Part shown: positions 30,524 to 39,431 of the stretch, piece by piece
How positions within the stretch are numbered: position 1 is the stretch's first letter
Layout: each line of letters begins with the position of its first letter
NCBI GenBank assembly: GCA_963556065.3
Contig: CAUVYH020000027.1
Location: 248,001-312,000, forward strand
Direction of reading: 5' to 3'
DNA length: 64,000 nt
Source: JBAXTE01 sp963556065
GTDB taxonomy: Bacteria; Bacteroidota; Bacteroidia; Bacteroidales; WCHB1-69
The notes under the pieces: generated by a model
Seen by the model: only the letters and a program-made list of their open reading frames with translations
Told to the model about the DNA's origin: nothing
Database searches by the model: none
Translations under genes and position numbers: made by a program

Positions 30524-33500
30524 TTATCTCAATAAAGTCATTTTTACAACTTTTGTATATTTCCCCGATCTCATTCTGCAGAAATAAGTGCCGTCATTCA
30601 ATTTTGTTCCATTACCATTAGAGCCATCCCAAATAACTGTGTGCTTTCCTGCGGAGTAGAACCCTTCGAAAATGGCTGCTTTGTTGCCCAACATATCATA
30701 AATAACAATTGAAACTTGTTCATTATTTGGAACTGTAAATGTGACTTGAGTGCTGTTGGAGAATGGATTTGGTGAATTTTGCAACAGTGAATAATCGGGA
30801 TTACCTGAATTGTTCACAGCAGATACTTCATCAACGGCGATAGTCCCGGCACTAATTTCAAGTGCAAGTTCCTCGATGTTATTGTTATAAGCTTCGGCCG
30901 AAGTCATGGCCGAGGTTACTGCCACTTGCGTGGAACTGCCACTTGCTCCGATGACCCTGAATTTTACTTCAAAAATAACACTGCCATCGGCAAGAGTAAA
31001 TCCATTCAAATTTTCGGTACTCCACAATGTAGTCAGCATTCCGTCTGCTGTTTTTGAAACTCCGAAGTTCATATCCAGAGCGCCATTATCAGCACTTACA
31101 TATTCCAAAACTTCAGGATCCCACGAAAGAGTGTATTGGAAGCCACTGATATTTGAAAAACGATTTACCTTAATAGGTACAGAAATTAGATCGCCATTGG
31201 AAACATGTTGATTATCAACATTAAACCCTACGGAGGTAGAACTTATGTTTTTGGAAACATTCGGATCATAACTGTTGTTTACGTCACCATAGCGAATTCC
31301 AATAAAGTTCTGATCTACTGCTGCCGATGCACTGCTATACGACCGGGTGCTTTCGTATGGGAACGGGTTCTGGGCATTTGGAAAAACATAGCTCGAATTC
31401 ACGAATGTCCATTGTTTGCCCGTTGGGAACGATGTGCTGTTTTGTAAAATCAACGATTTAATCAGCACGATATCCAAATTTGTCACGGTTCCCGAGTTGT
31501 TTACGTCGGCGGCGATAATTTTATACGGAGAATTCAATAGTTGCGTGTTCAAAATGTGTCGTTGCATTAAAACAATATCCAGTGTGGAGATTCCATTGCA
31601 AACATTTACATCATTGTTTTTCGACGGCGTAATGGTGTAGCTATTCCCTTGACTTAGCGAGAATTGGTATTGGCCGTTGGAAGATGTCGTTACCGAGTCC
31701 GATGCAAATCCACTGAGTTTTACTTTTGTGGTGTTGATGAAATTGCCCGACTCGGTGAGGATATTTCCGATCACAGCGACATTTGCAGGAGTAGCGGTTA
31801 CTGTAACCGTGGTAGTTCCGGCAGGACTAGAACATCCGTTTACGGTAGCAATTACAGAATAGGTTCCGTTTAAAGCTGTGGTTGCATTGGTGATGGTTGG
31901 ATTTTGCGCTGCCGATGTGTAACTGTTCGGACCGGTCCAACTATAACTTGCTCCGGCAATGGTTCCGGCATTTAAAATTACGGTTCCGTTGAGTGGAACG
32001 GGTGAGTTGCTTGTCGCTACGGGAGCTGGAGGTGCAGCGGTTGCCGTTACGGTAATCGTGTTTGAAGTGGCAGAGCATCCCGTATTGGTCACAACCACGT
32101 AATTTGGGCCCGACGAGCCGACTGTAATCGATTGGCTGGTTTGACCTCCCGGATACCAGACATTTCCGGTGGCACTCGATGATGTTAACACCACGGTTCC
32201 GCCGGTGCAGAACGAAGTGGCTCCGCTTGCGGTAATTGTAGCCGTAACCGATTGATTAATGGTGAACGGAACATTGCTGACATCCATGATCGTTGGATTG
32301 CTGAAATCCTTCACCCGAACCAGACAAGTTGAGGAGTTGATGTTTGGAACCGTCCAGGTATAGGATCCGCCTAATGTGCTGTAGTTTGAAATAATTGTGT
32401 TCCAAGTGGTTCCGTTATCGGTTGTGTATTCAATGGTATAATTGTTCGAAGTGTTCGATGCCGTCCATGTAATGACTTTGCTGTTGCATCCGCTTAAAAT
32501 CTCTCCGGTATTGGGCGACGTAACCGTAATTACAGGAACGGGCATTCCGATAGAAAATGAAACATCGCTGATATCTGTTTTACAGGTGTTTATGTTGTCG
32601 GTGATTCGAACCAGACAGTTCGTCGATGATGCCGAAGGAACCGTCCATGCGTATGTCCCTGTAGTGATGTTTTGGTTGTAGGCAATTGTGGTCCAAGTGC
32701 TTCCTCCATTGATCGAATATTCAAAATTGTAATAGTTTGAGGCACCCGGCGCAACCCATGTGATATTTGCCACACTTCCTACGGCAAGGCTTTGACCGCC
32801 ATTGGGCGAAGTAATGGTAATACTTGGTTTTATGCTGAATACCGCATCGCTGACATCGGTTTTAGCATTGTTGGAAACATCGGTGATTCGAATTAAACAT
32901 TGGGTTGAAGGCGTGTTGGGAATGGTCCAGTCGTAGGAGTTGTTGGTTCCTGCATTTGCATAGTTGTTGGAAATTACATTCCACGAAGTCCCGTTGTTGA
33001 TGGAATACTCCAATTTCCAGTTGCCCGAACATCCACCCGAAGTCCAGTGAATGGTCGTCTGCGTGCATACACGCCACTCTTCAACGCCATTGTCTCCATT
33101 CGGAGTATTTATCACTAAAGCCGGCCCTATGGTGAAAACGGCATCGCTGACATCATAAACGGCGGCATTGTTGTATTCGTTGACTTTTACCAGACATCGG
33201 CTTGAAACCACATTTGGAACCGACCAAATGTAACTACCGGTGTTATTGGTTACTGATGTGATGGGTTGCCATGTAGCACCACTGTCAAGCGAATAGCTAA
33301 GCGTTACATAAGTTCCATTGAAATATTGATTGGTCCAAGTGATATTATAGTTTTGTGCATAATACATCGTTTGATTTCCATTCGGAGTCAATAGTCTAGG
33401 TGCTCCAGGAGTGATTGCAAAAGTGGAGTTGCTCACATCTTCGATACAATTATTGTTATAGTCGATTACTCTGATCAGGCAGGTTGTGGATGGAGAATTT

Positions 33501-36500
33501 GGAATGGTCCAGCTATACGAGTGAGCGCTGGTATATGTGACAATTGTGTTCCAACTTACTCCATTGTCGATGCTGTAATACAAATTGAAATAAGAGGATG
33601 TAGGTGCCGAAACCCAGCTGATGGTTTGAACGCTGCCGGCTTGCCATTGCTCCCCTCCGTTTGGTGTAGTGATGATGATGTCGTCGTTTGGCGTTACCGT
33701 AAACACGGCATTGCTTGAGTCTTTAATCGTTGAGGATCCATTATCGTCGATTTTAATTAAGCAACTGGCTGATGGAGCTGCCGATACAGGACTCCATGTG
33801 TATGAAGTTGACGATGTGCTGGTGATGTAATTCCAAATTCCGCCATTGTTTGTGGAATAATAAATACGGTATGTACCGGAAGTCCCGCCCGCGGTCCATG
33901 TCAGGTTTTGCGAGGTGCATTTCTCCCAAACTTCTCCTCCGTTCGGATAGGTTAAGGTGATGAATGGCGATGCAATGATGAAATTTACATTGCTTTCGTC
34001 ATAAACTACCGGATTATTGTACTCGGTAACCCGCACTCTGCATTGTGAGGAAATAGTACTCGGAATAGTCCACGAATAACTTCCGTCATTTTCGGTGATC
34101 GTTGCAATGGAATTCCACGTTGCTCCATTATCATAAGTATAGTCGATAGAAACAAAACTTGAAGTTAAGTACGCGCTTGACCATGTGATACTAGATGATT
34201 TCCCTACATAATAAGTTGTTGCTGAATTTGGACTTGAAACCGTGATAACCGGAGTTGGTGGAGATATCGTGAAGTTGGCATTGCTAATATCGTATATGCA
34301 GTTGGTGTAATAATCTTCCACTTTGATCAAACATTGGTTTGATGGAAAATTGGGAACGGTCCAGCTATAACTGTGTGCTGATGTGTTTGAGACCAATGTT
34401 GACCATAAAGTACCGTTGTTAGTGGAATAGTAAACATTGAACCGTGCGGATGTGGCTTCACTAACCCAGTCGATGGTCTTCACGGTTCCGACCTCCCAAC
34501 TTTCCCCTCCGTTCGGATTGGTGACTACGATGTCGATGTTTTTATAGATTCCGAAAGCCGCATTGTTAGAGTCTTTAACGGCAGCGTTTGAATAATCTTC
34601 AACCTTAATGTAACATTGGTTTGAAGTTAAGCTGGGCACTGGCGACCAAGTGTAGCTGGTGGTACCGATGTTGGTGATTGTGTTCCAAGTACTTCCATTG
34701 TTTGTGGTGTAGCTTAGTCTGTATGTGCCCGAAGTCCCGCCGGCATTCCATGTGATAGCTTGTGTCGAGCATCCTTCCCACGATTCTCCTCCGTTGGGAT
34801 AGGTTACTATAATATAAGGTAAAGCGATACTGAAATTCACATTGCTTTCGTCGTAAACGATCGGATTGTTGTATTCACTGATGCGAATACGGCAGTTCGA
34901 AGAAACCGTGTTTGGAGTGGTCCAAGCAAAGGAGCCGTCGTTTTCGGTGATGTTGGTAATGGCGTTCCAAGTGTTTCCATTGTCATAAGTATAGTCTATC
35001 GCTACGAAACTTGAAGTGAGATAAGCGCTGGTCCAGGTGATGTTGTTGGATTTTCCAACGTAGTATGTCGTTGCCGTATTAGGGTCTGTAACCGTGATGA
35101 CGGGTGTGGGTGGTGAAATGGTGAAATTGACGTCGTTGATATCGAAAATGCAGTTGTTGTAATAATCTTCTACCTTGATCTGGCATTGGGTTGAAGGCGA
35201 GTTTGGAATGGTCCAACTGTATGTTTTTGCAGAGGTGTTTGAGGTCAACGTATTCCAAGTGCTGCCGTTATTGGTTGAATAATAAACGTTGTAGCGATAC
35301 GATGATGTTTCGCTCACCCAGTTGATGGTCTTTACGGTTCCCACTTCCCAGCTTTCTCCGCCGTTTGGAGCCGTAACCACGATGTCAACGTTCTTGTAAA
35401 TGGTGTATGCCGTGTTGTTGGAATCTTTTACGGATGGATAGCTGGCATCTTCAACCTTGAAATAACACTGGGTTGAATTTAAACTGGGTACCGGGCTCCA
35501 TGTGTATGATGTGGATGTTGTTGTTGTTAGGTATGTCCAGTTAGCTGCATTGTTGGTTGAATAATATAATTTATAAGAATTTGTGGTGCCGAGCGCGGTC
35601 CAAGTGAATGCTTGTGAGCTACATCCTTTAAACGATTCTCCTCCGTTTGGATAAGTGACTGTGATGGAAGGCGGCGCAATGGTGAAGTTTACGTTACTTT
35701 CGTCATACAAGAGTGCATTGGTATAATCGCTGACCCGGATTCGGCATTGGTTAGAATATGTTGCGGGAATCACCCAGGCATAATTGCCGTCGTTCTCGGT
35801 AATCGCTGCGATCTCGATCCAAGAAGCACCATTGTCGGTAGTGTACTCCAATTTAACATACGTCGATGTTACATATTGGGAAGTCCAAGAGATGGTTGCC
35901 GATCGTGTTGAATAAAGGGTAGTGGCCGTATTCGGGTAGGTAACGGTGATTGTTGGAGTGGGTGGTGCAATGGTGAATGCTGCATTGCTGTTATCGTAGA
36001 TACAATTGTTATAATAATCTTCCACCTTGATCAAACAATTGGCCGACGGGCTGTTGGGAACGGTCCAACTGTAGGATGTGGCCGACGTATACCCGACCAA
36101 TGTATTCCATGAAGTTCCGTTGTTTGTGGAATAATAGACATTGAAACGGGTGCTGGTCGGCGCCGAAACCCACGTGATGGTTTTTACCGTTCCGGCTTCC
36201 CAACTTTCTCCTCCGTTTGGAGATGTAACCACGATATCTGTGTTCTGGTTCAACGTGAAAACGGCATCCGAAGAGTCCTTGGCGGTGTTGAGATTGTCCG
36301 AAACTTTGATCCGCATTTGGTTGGAATTAAGGCTGATGACCGGTGTCCATGTGTAACTGGTAGACGAAGTGTTGGCAATCGAAGTCCACGTGGTTCCGTT
36401 GTCGGTCGAATAATACAGGTTGTATGTTCCGGTGATGCCTCCCGAAGTCCAAGAAATGGCCTGGGATGAACATCCGAGCCACGATTCTCCGCCATTGGGG

Positions 36501-38290
36501 GATTGTATGGTGATAAATGGAGCCGCAATGGTGAAATTGACATTGCTGACATCAAAAACAACGGGATTGTTGTATTCGCTCACTTTCACAAGGCATTGGC
36601 TGGAGATGGTGTTTGGAACAACCCAAGCGTAGGTGCCGTCATTTTCGGTGATCGTCGTCACATCCGACCACGTGGAGCCGTTGTTGGTGCTGTATTGGAT
36701 GGCCACAAAGCTGGAGGTCAGGTATTGGCTGGTCCATGTAATGCTTTTGCTGTTGCCGACATACCAAGTGGTGGCTGTATTTGGTGCAGTTACGGTAATA
36801 ATAGGAGTCGGTGGAGCAATGGTGAATATTGCATCACTATTGTCGGTGATGCAAGTGTTATAATAATCTTCTACCTTGATTAGGCATGTTGTCGATGGAG
36901 AGTTTGGAACCGACCAACTGTATGAATGTGCAGTGGTATTGGTTGCTAATGCATTCCACGAGGCGCCGTTGTTTGTTGAATAATAGATTGAAAAATTGGT
37001 GGATGTTGCGGCTGAAACCCATGTGATGGTTTTTACGGTTCCTGCCTCCCAGCTTTCTCCTCCATTGGGGGCCGTTACTACGATATCGGTGTTTCGGACA
37101 ATATTAAACCCGGCATTGCTCGAATCCTTTGTGGTTAAATTGGCTGCATCGCTGACACGAACAAGGCAATTCGTAGCATCGACACTCGGGACCGGGGTCC
37201 AAGTGAATGAACCTGATGTGGCCGTGTTTGTGAGACTGATCCAGCTGGTGCCATTATTGAGCGAATATTCAACTTTAAAGTTGCTGCCCGTGCCTGCGTA
37301 ATTCCACGTAATAACTTTTGAGTTGCAACCCACAAACGACTCTCCTCCATTTGGGTAAGCAACGGTGATATAAGGCGGTGCAATTGTAAAAGTAGTATTG
37401 CTGATATCGTACGTGGCTGGATTTCCCAAGTCGGTAATTTTTATCAGGCATTGTGTCGATGGAGTGTTGGGGACAATCCACGGATAAGAGCCGGTATTGG
37501 CAGTGTTTGTGGTAATTGGAATCCATGTGAATCCGTTATCAATAGAGTAATCGATTTTCAATGCGTTGGATGTAATGTAGGCACTGGTCCAAGTAATGGT
37601 GGAATTGTTGCCGATATATCGGGTCAGGGCAGTATTGGGGCTTGTAACCGTAATTACAGGAGTTGCTGGAGTGATGGTGAAAAGGTTATCGCTGATATCA
37701 GTCATGCATGTGGTGTTGGTGTGATCGCTCACTTTAACCAAACAAGTTGTGGATGGTGAATTTGGAACCGACCAGTTGTATTGCCCAGTGGTGCTGTAGT
37801 AATTTGTAGTTATCGTTGTCCAAGTGGCTCCCGCGTTTGTAGAGTAATATAAATCGTAATAACTTGTGGTACCGGAAGCCACCCAAGTGATGGTCTTGGT
37901 AATACCGCCTTCCCATGATTCTCCCCCGTTGGCAGCAGTGATAATCAGTGGAGCCGTAATAGAAAAAGTATTGTTGCTAATATCAAATATGGATGGAGTG
38001 TTAGAATCCGTAATTCTTACCAAACAAGCAGTAGAATTGATGTTCGGAACAGTCCACGAATAAGTGCCATTGGTAACATAATAACTACTGGCAACCGAAA
38101 CCCAGCTTGCCCCATTGTCGGTGGAGTAATCGATGTTAAAATAATTTGAAACGGCAGATGATGTCCATGTAATACTATGAGTGGTACATCCTGCCCACAC
38201 TTCACTGCCATTTGGCGATGTAACGGTAATGCCTGCTTGCACATATTGCGCAAAAATAAAAAGACATAGAGAAAGTATGAGTTTCTTCAT
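30524..38290 (-). CDS. giant T9SS repeat protein with C-terminal dockerin and cohesin domains
   Basis: 2588 aa. Signal peptide (1-19, ending YVQAG), then 21 domains of about 95 aa of the SPNGGESWxxGxxxxITW type (resembling the Ser-Thr-rich Kre9/Knh1-like family), to about residue 2012. Each has a central YSTDNGxxW and a CLVRVxD-like strand. Two Ig-like domains follow (to about 2165), then a carboxypeptidase-regulatory-like domain (about 2165-2220) and a dockerin (about 2220-2290) with two 12-residue calcium loops, DVNVCNGISTLD and DVNNSGTVTNLD, each followed by a matching helix (IVLMQRHIL, IVLIKSLIL). A cohesin-like domain (about 2350-2482; GFQYTLSWDPEVLEY, LADGSVIFEVKFRVIG) and a type A T9SS tail (NSPNPFSNSTQVTF...VVKMTLLR) complete it. 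It likely forms part of a surface or matrix assembly; no enzyme domain is seen. It lies 155 bp upstream of the three-cohesin gene on the same strand. Confidence 0.88.
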   Translation of the reverse strand: MKKLILSLCLFIFAQYVQAGITVTSPNGSEVWAGCTTHSITWTSSAVSNYFNIDYSTDNGASWVSVASSYYVTNGTYSWTVPNINSTACLVRITDSNTPSIFDISNNTFSITAPLIITAANGGESWEGGITKTITWVASGTTSYYDLYYSTNAGATWTTITTNYYSTTGQYNWSVPNSPSTTCLVKVSDHTNTTCMTDISDNLFTITPATPVITVTSPNTALTRYIGNNSTITWTSAYITSNALKIDYSIDNGFTWIPITTNTANTGSYPWIVPNTPSTQCLIKITDLGNPATYDISNTTFTIAPPYITVAYPNGGESFVGCNSKVITWNYAGTGSNFKVEYSLNNGTSWISLTNTATSGSFTWTPVPSVDATNCLVRVSDAANLTTKDSSNAGFNIVRNTDIVVTAPNGGESWEAGTVKTITWVSAATSTNFSIYYSTNNGASWNALATNTTAHSYSWSVPNSPSTTCLIKVEDYYNTCITDNSDAIFTIAPPTPIITVTAPNTATTWYVGNSKSITWTSQYLTSSFVAIQYSTNNGSTWSDVTTITENDGTYAWVVPNTISSQCLVKVSEYNNPVVFDVSNVNFTIAAPFITIQSPNGGESWLGCSSQAISWTSGGITGTYNLYYSTDNGTTWTSIANTSSTSYTWTPVISLNSNQMRIKVSDNLNTAKDSSDAVFTLNQNTDIVVTSPNGGESWEAGTVKTITWVSAPTSTRFNVYYSTNNGTSWNTLVGYTSATSYSWTVPNSPSANCLIKVEDYYNNCIYDNSNAAFTIAPPTPTITVTYPNTATTLYSTRSATISWTSQYVTSTYVKLEYTTDNGASWIEIAAITENDGNYAWVIPATYSNQCRIRVSDYTNALLYDESNVNFTIAPPSITVTYPNGGESFKGCSSQAFTWTALGTTNSYKLYYSTNNAANWTYLTTTTSTSYTWSPVPSLNSTQCYFKVEDASYPSVKDSNNTAYTIYKNVDIVVTAPNGGESWEVGTVKTINWVSETSSYRYNVYYSTNNGSTWNTLTSNTSAKTYSWTIPNSPSTQCQIKVEDYYNNCIFDINDVNFTISPPTPVITVTDPNTATTYYVGKSNNITWTSAYLTSSFVAIDYTYDNGNTWNAITNITENDGSFAWTTPNTVSSNCRIRISEYNNPIVYDESNVNFSIALPYIIVTYPNGGESWEGCSTQAITWNAGGTSGTYRLSYTTNNGSTWNTITNIGTTSYTWSPVPSLTSNQCYIKVEDYSNAAVKDSNNAAFGIYKNIDIVVTNPNGGESWEVGTVKTIDWVSEATSARFNVYYSTNNGTLWSTLVSNTSAHSYSWTVPNFPSNQCLIKVEDYYTNCIYDISNANFTISPPTPVITVSSPNSATTYYVGKSSSITWSSAYLTSSFVSIDYTYDNGATWNSIATITENDGSYSWTIPSTISSQCRVRVTEYNNPVVYDESNVNFIIASPFITLTYPNGGEVWEKCTSQNLTWTAGGTSGTYRIYYSTNNGGIWNYITSTSSTSYTWSPVSAAPSASCLIKIDDNGSSTIKDSSNAVFTVTPNDDIIITTPNGGEQWQAGSVQTISWVSAPTSSYFNLYYSIDNGVSWNTIVTYTSAHSYSWTIPNSPSTTCLIRVIDYNNNCIEDVSNSTFAITPGAPRLLTPNGNQTMYYAQNYNITWTNQYFNGTYVTLSYSLDSGATWQPITSVTNNTGSYIWSVPNVVSSRCLVKVNEYNNAAVYDVSDAVFTIGPALVINTPNGDNGVEEWRVCTQTTIHWTSGGCSGNWKLEYSINNGTSWNVISNNYANAGTNNSYDWTIPNTPSTQCLIRITDVSNNAKTDVSDAVFSIKPSITITSPNGGQSLAVGSVANITWVAPGASNYYNFEYSINGGSTWTTIAYNQNITTGTYAWTVPSASSTNCLVRITDNINTCKTDISDVSFSIGMPVPVITVTSPNTGEILSGCNSKVITWTASNTSNNYTIEYTTDNGTTWNTIISNYSTLGGSYTWTVPNINSSTCLVRVKDFSNPTIMDVSNVPFTINQSVTATITASGATSFCTGGTVVLTSSSATGNVWYPGGQTSQSITVGSSGPNYVVVTNTGCSATSNTITVTATAAPPAPVATSNSPVPLNGTVILNAGTIAGASYSWTGPNSYTSAAQNPTITNATTALNGTYSVIATVNGCSSPAGTTTVTVTATPANVAVIGNILTESGNFINTTKVKLSGFASDSVTTSSNGQYQFSLSQGNSYTITPSKNNDVNVCNGISTLDIVLMQRHILNTQLLNSPYKIIAADVNNSGTVTNLDIVLIKSLILQNSTSFPTGKQWTFVNSSYVFPNAQNPFPYESTRSYSSASAAVDQNFIGIRYGDVNNSYDPNVSKNISSTSVGFNVDNQHVSNGDLISVPIKVNRFSNISGFQYTLSWDPEVLEYVSADNGALDMNFGVSKTADGMLTTLWSTENLNGFTLADGSVIFEVKFRVIGASGSSTQVAVTSAMTSAEAYNNNIEELALEISAGTIAVDEVSAVNNSGNPDYSLLQNSPNPFSNSTQVTFTVPNNEQVSIVIYDMLGNKAAIFEGFYSAGKHTVIWDGSNGNGTKLNDGTYFCRMRSGKYTKVVKMTLLR
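32250..38225 (-). repeat. 21-unit coding repeat array with three-domain super-repeat
   Basis: Units of about 285 bp fall into three types that alternate in a fixed order through most of the array: one starting ITVTxPNTATTxY with TENDGxxAW; one starting ITVTYPNGGESWxGC with TSYTWSPV; and one starting DIVVTxPNGGESWExGTVKTI. The repeated period is thus about 0.85 kb. Copies are clearly diverged, unlike the near-identical PKD blocks next door. Confidence 0.85.
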
Positions 38291-38695
38291 AATTCTTGGT
38301 ATGTTTTGTTGTTAATATTAATATGCTTTTGTTATTGGGTGCAATTTACGAATATTCTATTGAAAAATTAAATGATTTTATTCACAATAGTTATATTTCT
38401 CGATGAAAATAAAATTGTTTAAAATGTTCTTGCTTTACGATGTTCGTAGAAAGGGAATTTACGATTGTTTGGGTTTTGAGCGGAATAATTCTTCGATTCT
38501 CTTAGGAAATGGGACTTTTTGTTAGAATGAAGTTATCGCAAAAAATCCTATTTAGACCCTAAATTAAACAGTTATTGTGCTGAGTTAATCCAAACAATAT
38601 AGCATAAACTTTTCACACACTTCGATGAACTCAGTGCGATATGTAGCTTATAATAACTGTTTTGAAAAATACGGACTATTTCAGCAATTGCTTAC
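38291..38695. other. intergenic spacer between the repeat gene and purE
   Basis: About 400 AT-rich bases containing the promoter region of the minus-strand gene at 38290; a degenerate TAAATTGC box on the minus strand near 38342-38349 is the only promoter-like match. The 3' side follows purE and shows no clear terminator. No gene seen. Confidence 0.5.
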
Positions 38696-39208
38696 TTATT
38701 TAACAATGAATTTGTAATTTAGCTCAGCCAGTTGACTATTGGCTTTAACCACTTTTTCTTTCAAATCATTCTTAAATGTAAGAAGTTTTGTATGTAAAAC
38801 AGTATCGCCGGCCGCTAAAATCTGCATGGCCAATATGGCCGCGTTTCGAGCTCCATCTATAGCTACTGTTGCCACTGGAATACCCGAGGGCATTTGTACA
38901 ATCGACAACAGCGAGTCAATGCCACTTATCGAGTTTGAGGAATTTATCGGAACACCAATTACGGGTATCGGAGTAAAAGCGGCTACAACTCCGGGAAGGT
39001 GTGCTGCACCACCAGCTGCGGCAATAATTACACGAACGCCTCTATCATAAGCCGTAGAAGCAAATTTTTCAACTAATTCGGGGGTTCTGTGAGCAGAAAA
39101 CGCATTCACTTCGAATGGAATTTCCATTGCATCTAAAAAACTCATTGCATCTTCCATGATCTTTAAATCGGAAGTACTCCCCATTATAATACTCACTTTT
39201 GGATTCAT
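38696..39208 (-). CDS. purE: N5-carboxyaminoimidazole ribonucleotide mutase (PurE)
   Basis: A 170-aa class I PurE, which moves the carboxylate of N5-CAIR to C4 to give CAIR in purine biosynthesis. Signature segments: IIMGSTSDLKIM (residues 7-18), FSAHRTPE with the catalytic His, and AAAGGAAHLPGVVA. Length is normal for class I. The ATG at 39208 is preceded by a -7 box at 39244-39251. It stands alone between two giant T9SS genes; purK is not in the window. Confidence 0.96.
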   Translation of the reverse strand: MNPKVSIIMGSTSDLKIMEDAMSFLDAMEIPFEVNAFSAHRTPELVEKFASTAYDRGVRVIIAAAGGAAHLPGVVAAFTPIPVIGVPINSSNSISGIDSLLSIVQMPSGIPVATVAIDGARNAAILAMQILAAGDTVLHTKLLTFKNDLKEKVVKANSQLAELNYKFIVK

Positions 39209-39243
39209 CTCTTTAGTTTATGTTTTACATTTTTTACTCTTGG

Positions 39244-39251
39244 CAAAGTTA
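39244..39251 (-). promoter_or_regulatory. -7 element of the purE promoter
   Basis: The minus strand reads TAACTTTG, matching TAnnTTTG, 35 bp before the purE ATG. No convincing -33 TTTG at the normal distance. Confidence 0.5.
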
Positions 39252-39371
39252 ATAAAATCAGCGTTAAAAACCTCTTTTTTCATTGAATTCCCCCGCCTTT
39301 TTGATAAATGGTCTCAAATAATTGATTTTCAAAGCATATATAAGCAAGTTGTAGGATAACATCAATATGCC

Positions 39372-39413
39372 TTGAATAAAAAAAGAGGATTTATATCCTC
39401 TTTTTTTATTCAA
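39372..39413 (-). terminator. strong terminator of the GEVED/CHU_C gene
   Basis: A perfect 19-bp stem (39372-39390 and 39395-39413, core AGAGGAT/ATCCTCT flanked by A and T tracts) with a TTAT loop starts 18 bp past the minus-strand stop. The symmetric A/T tracts would make it work on both strands. Confidence 0.9.
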
Positions 39414-39431
39414 AATCTATTTTTAAGTTAG

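Noticed and set aside
23658..38290. A true cellulosome locus
   Set aside because: Cohesin and dockerin modules are present, but there are no glycoside hydrolases or carbohydrate-binding modules in the two genes or next to them.
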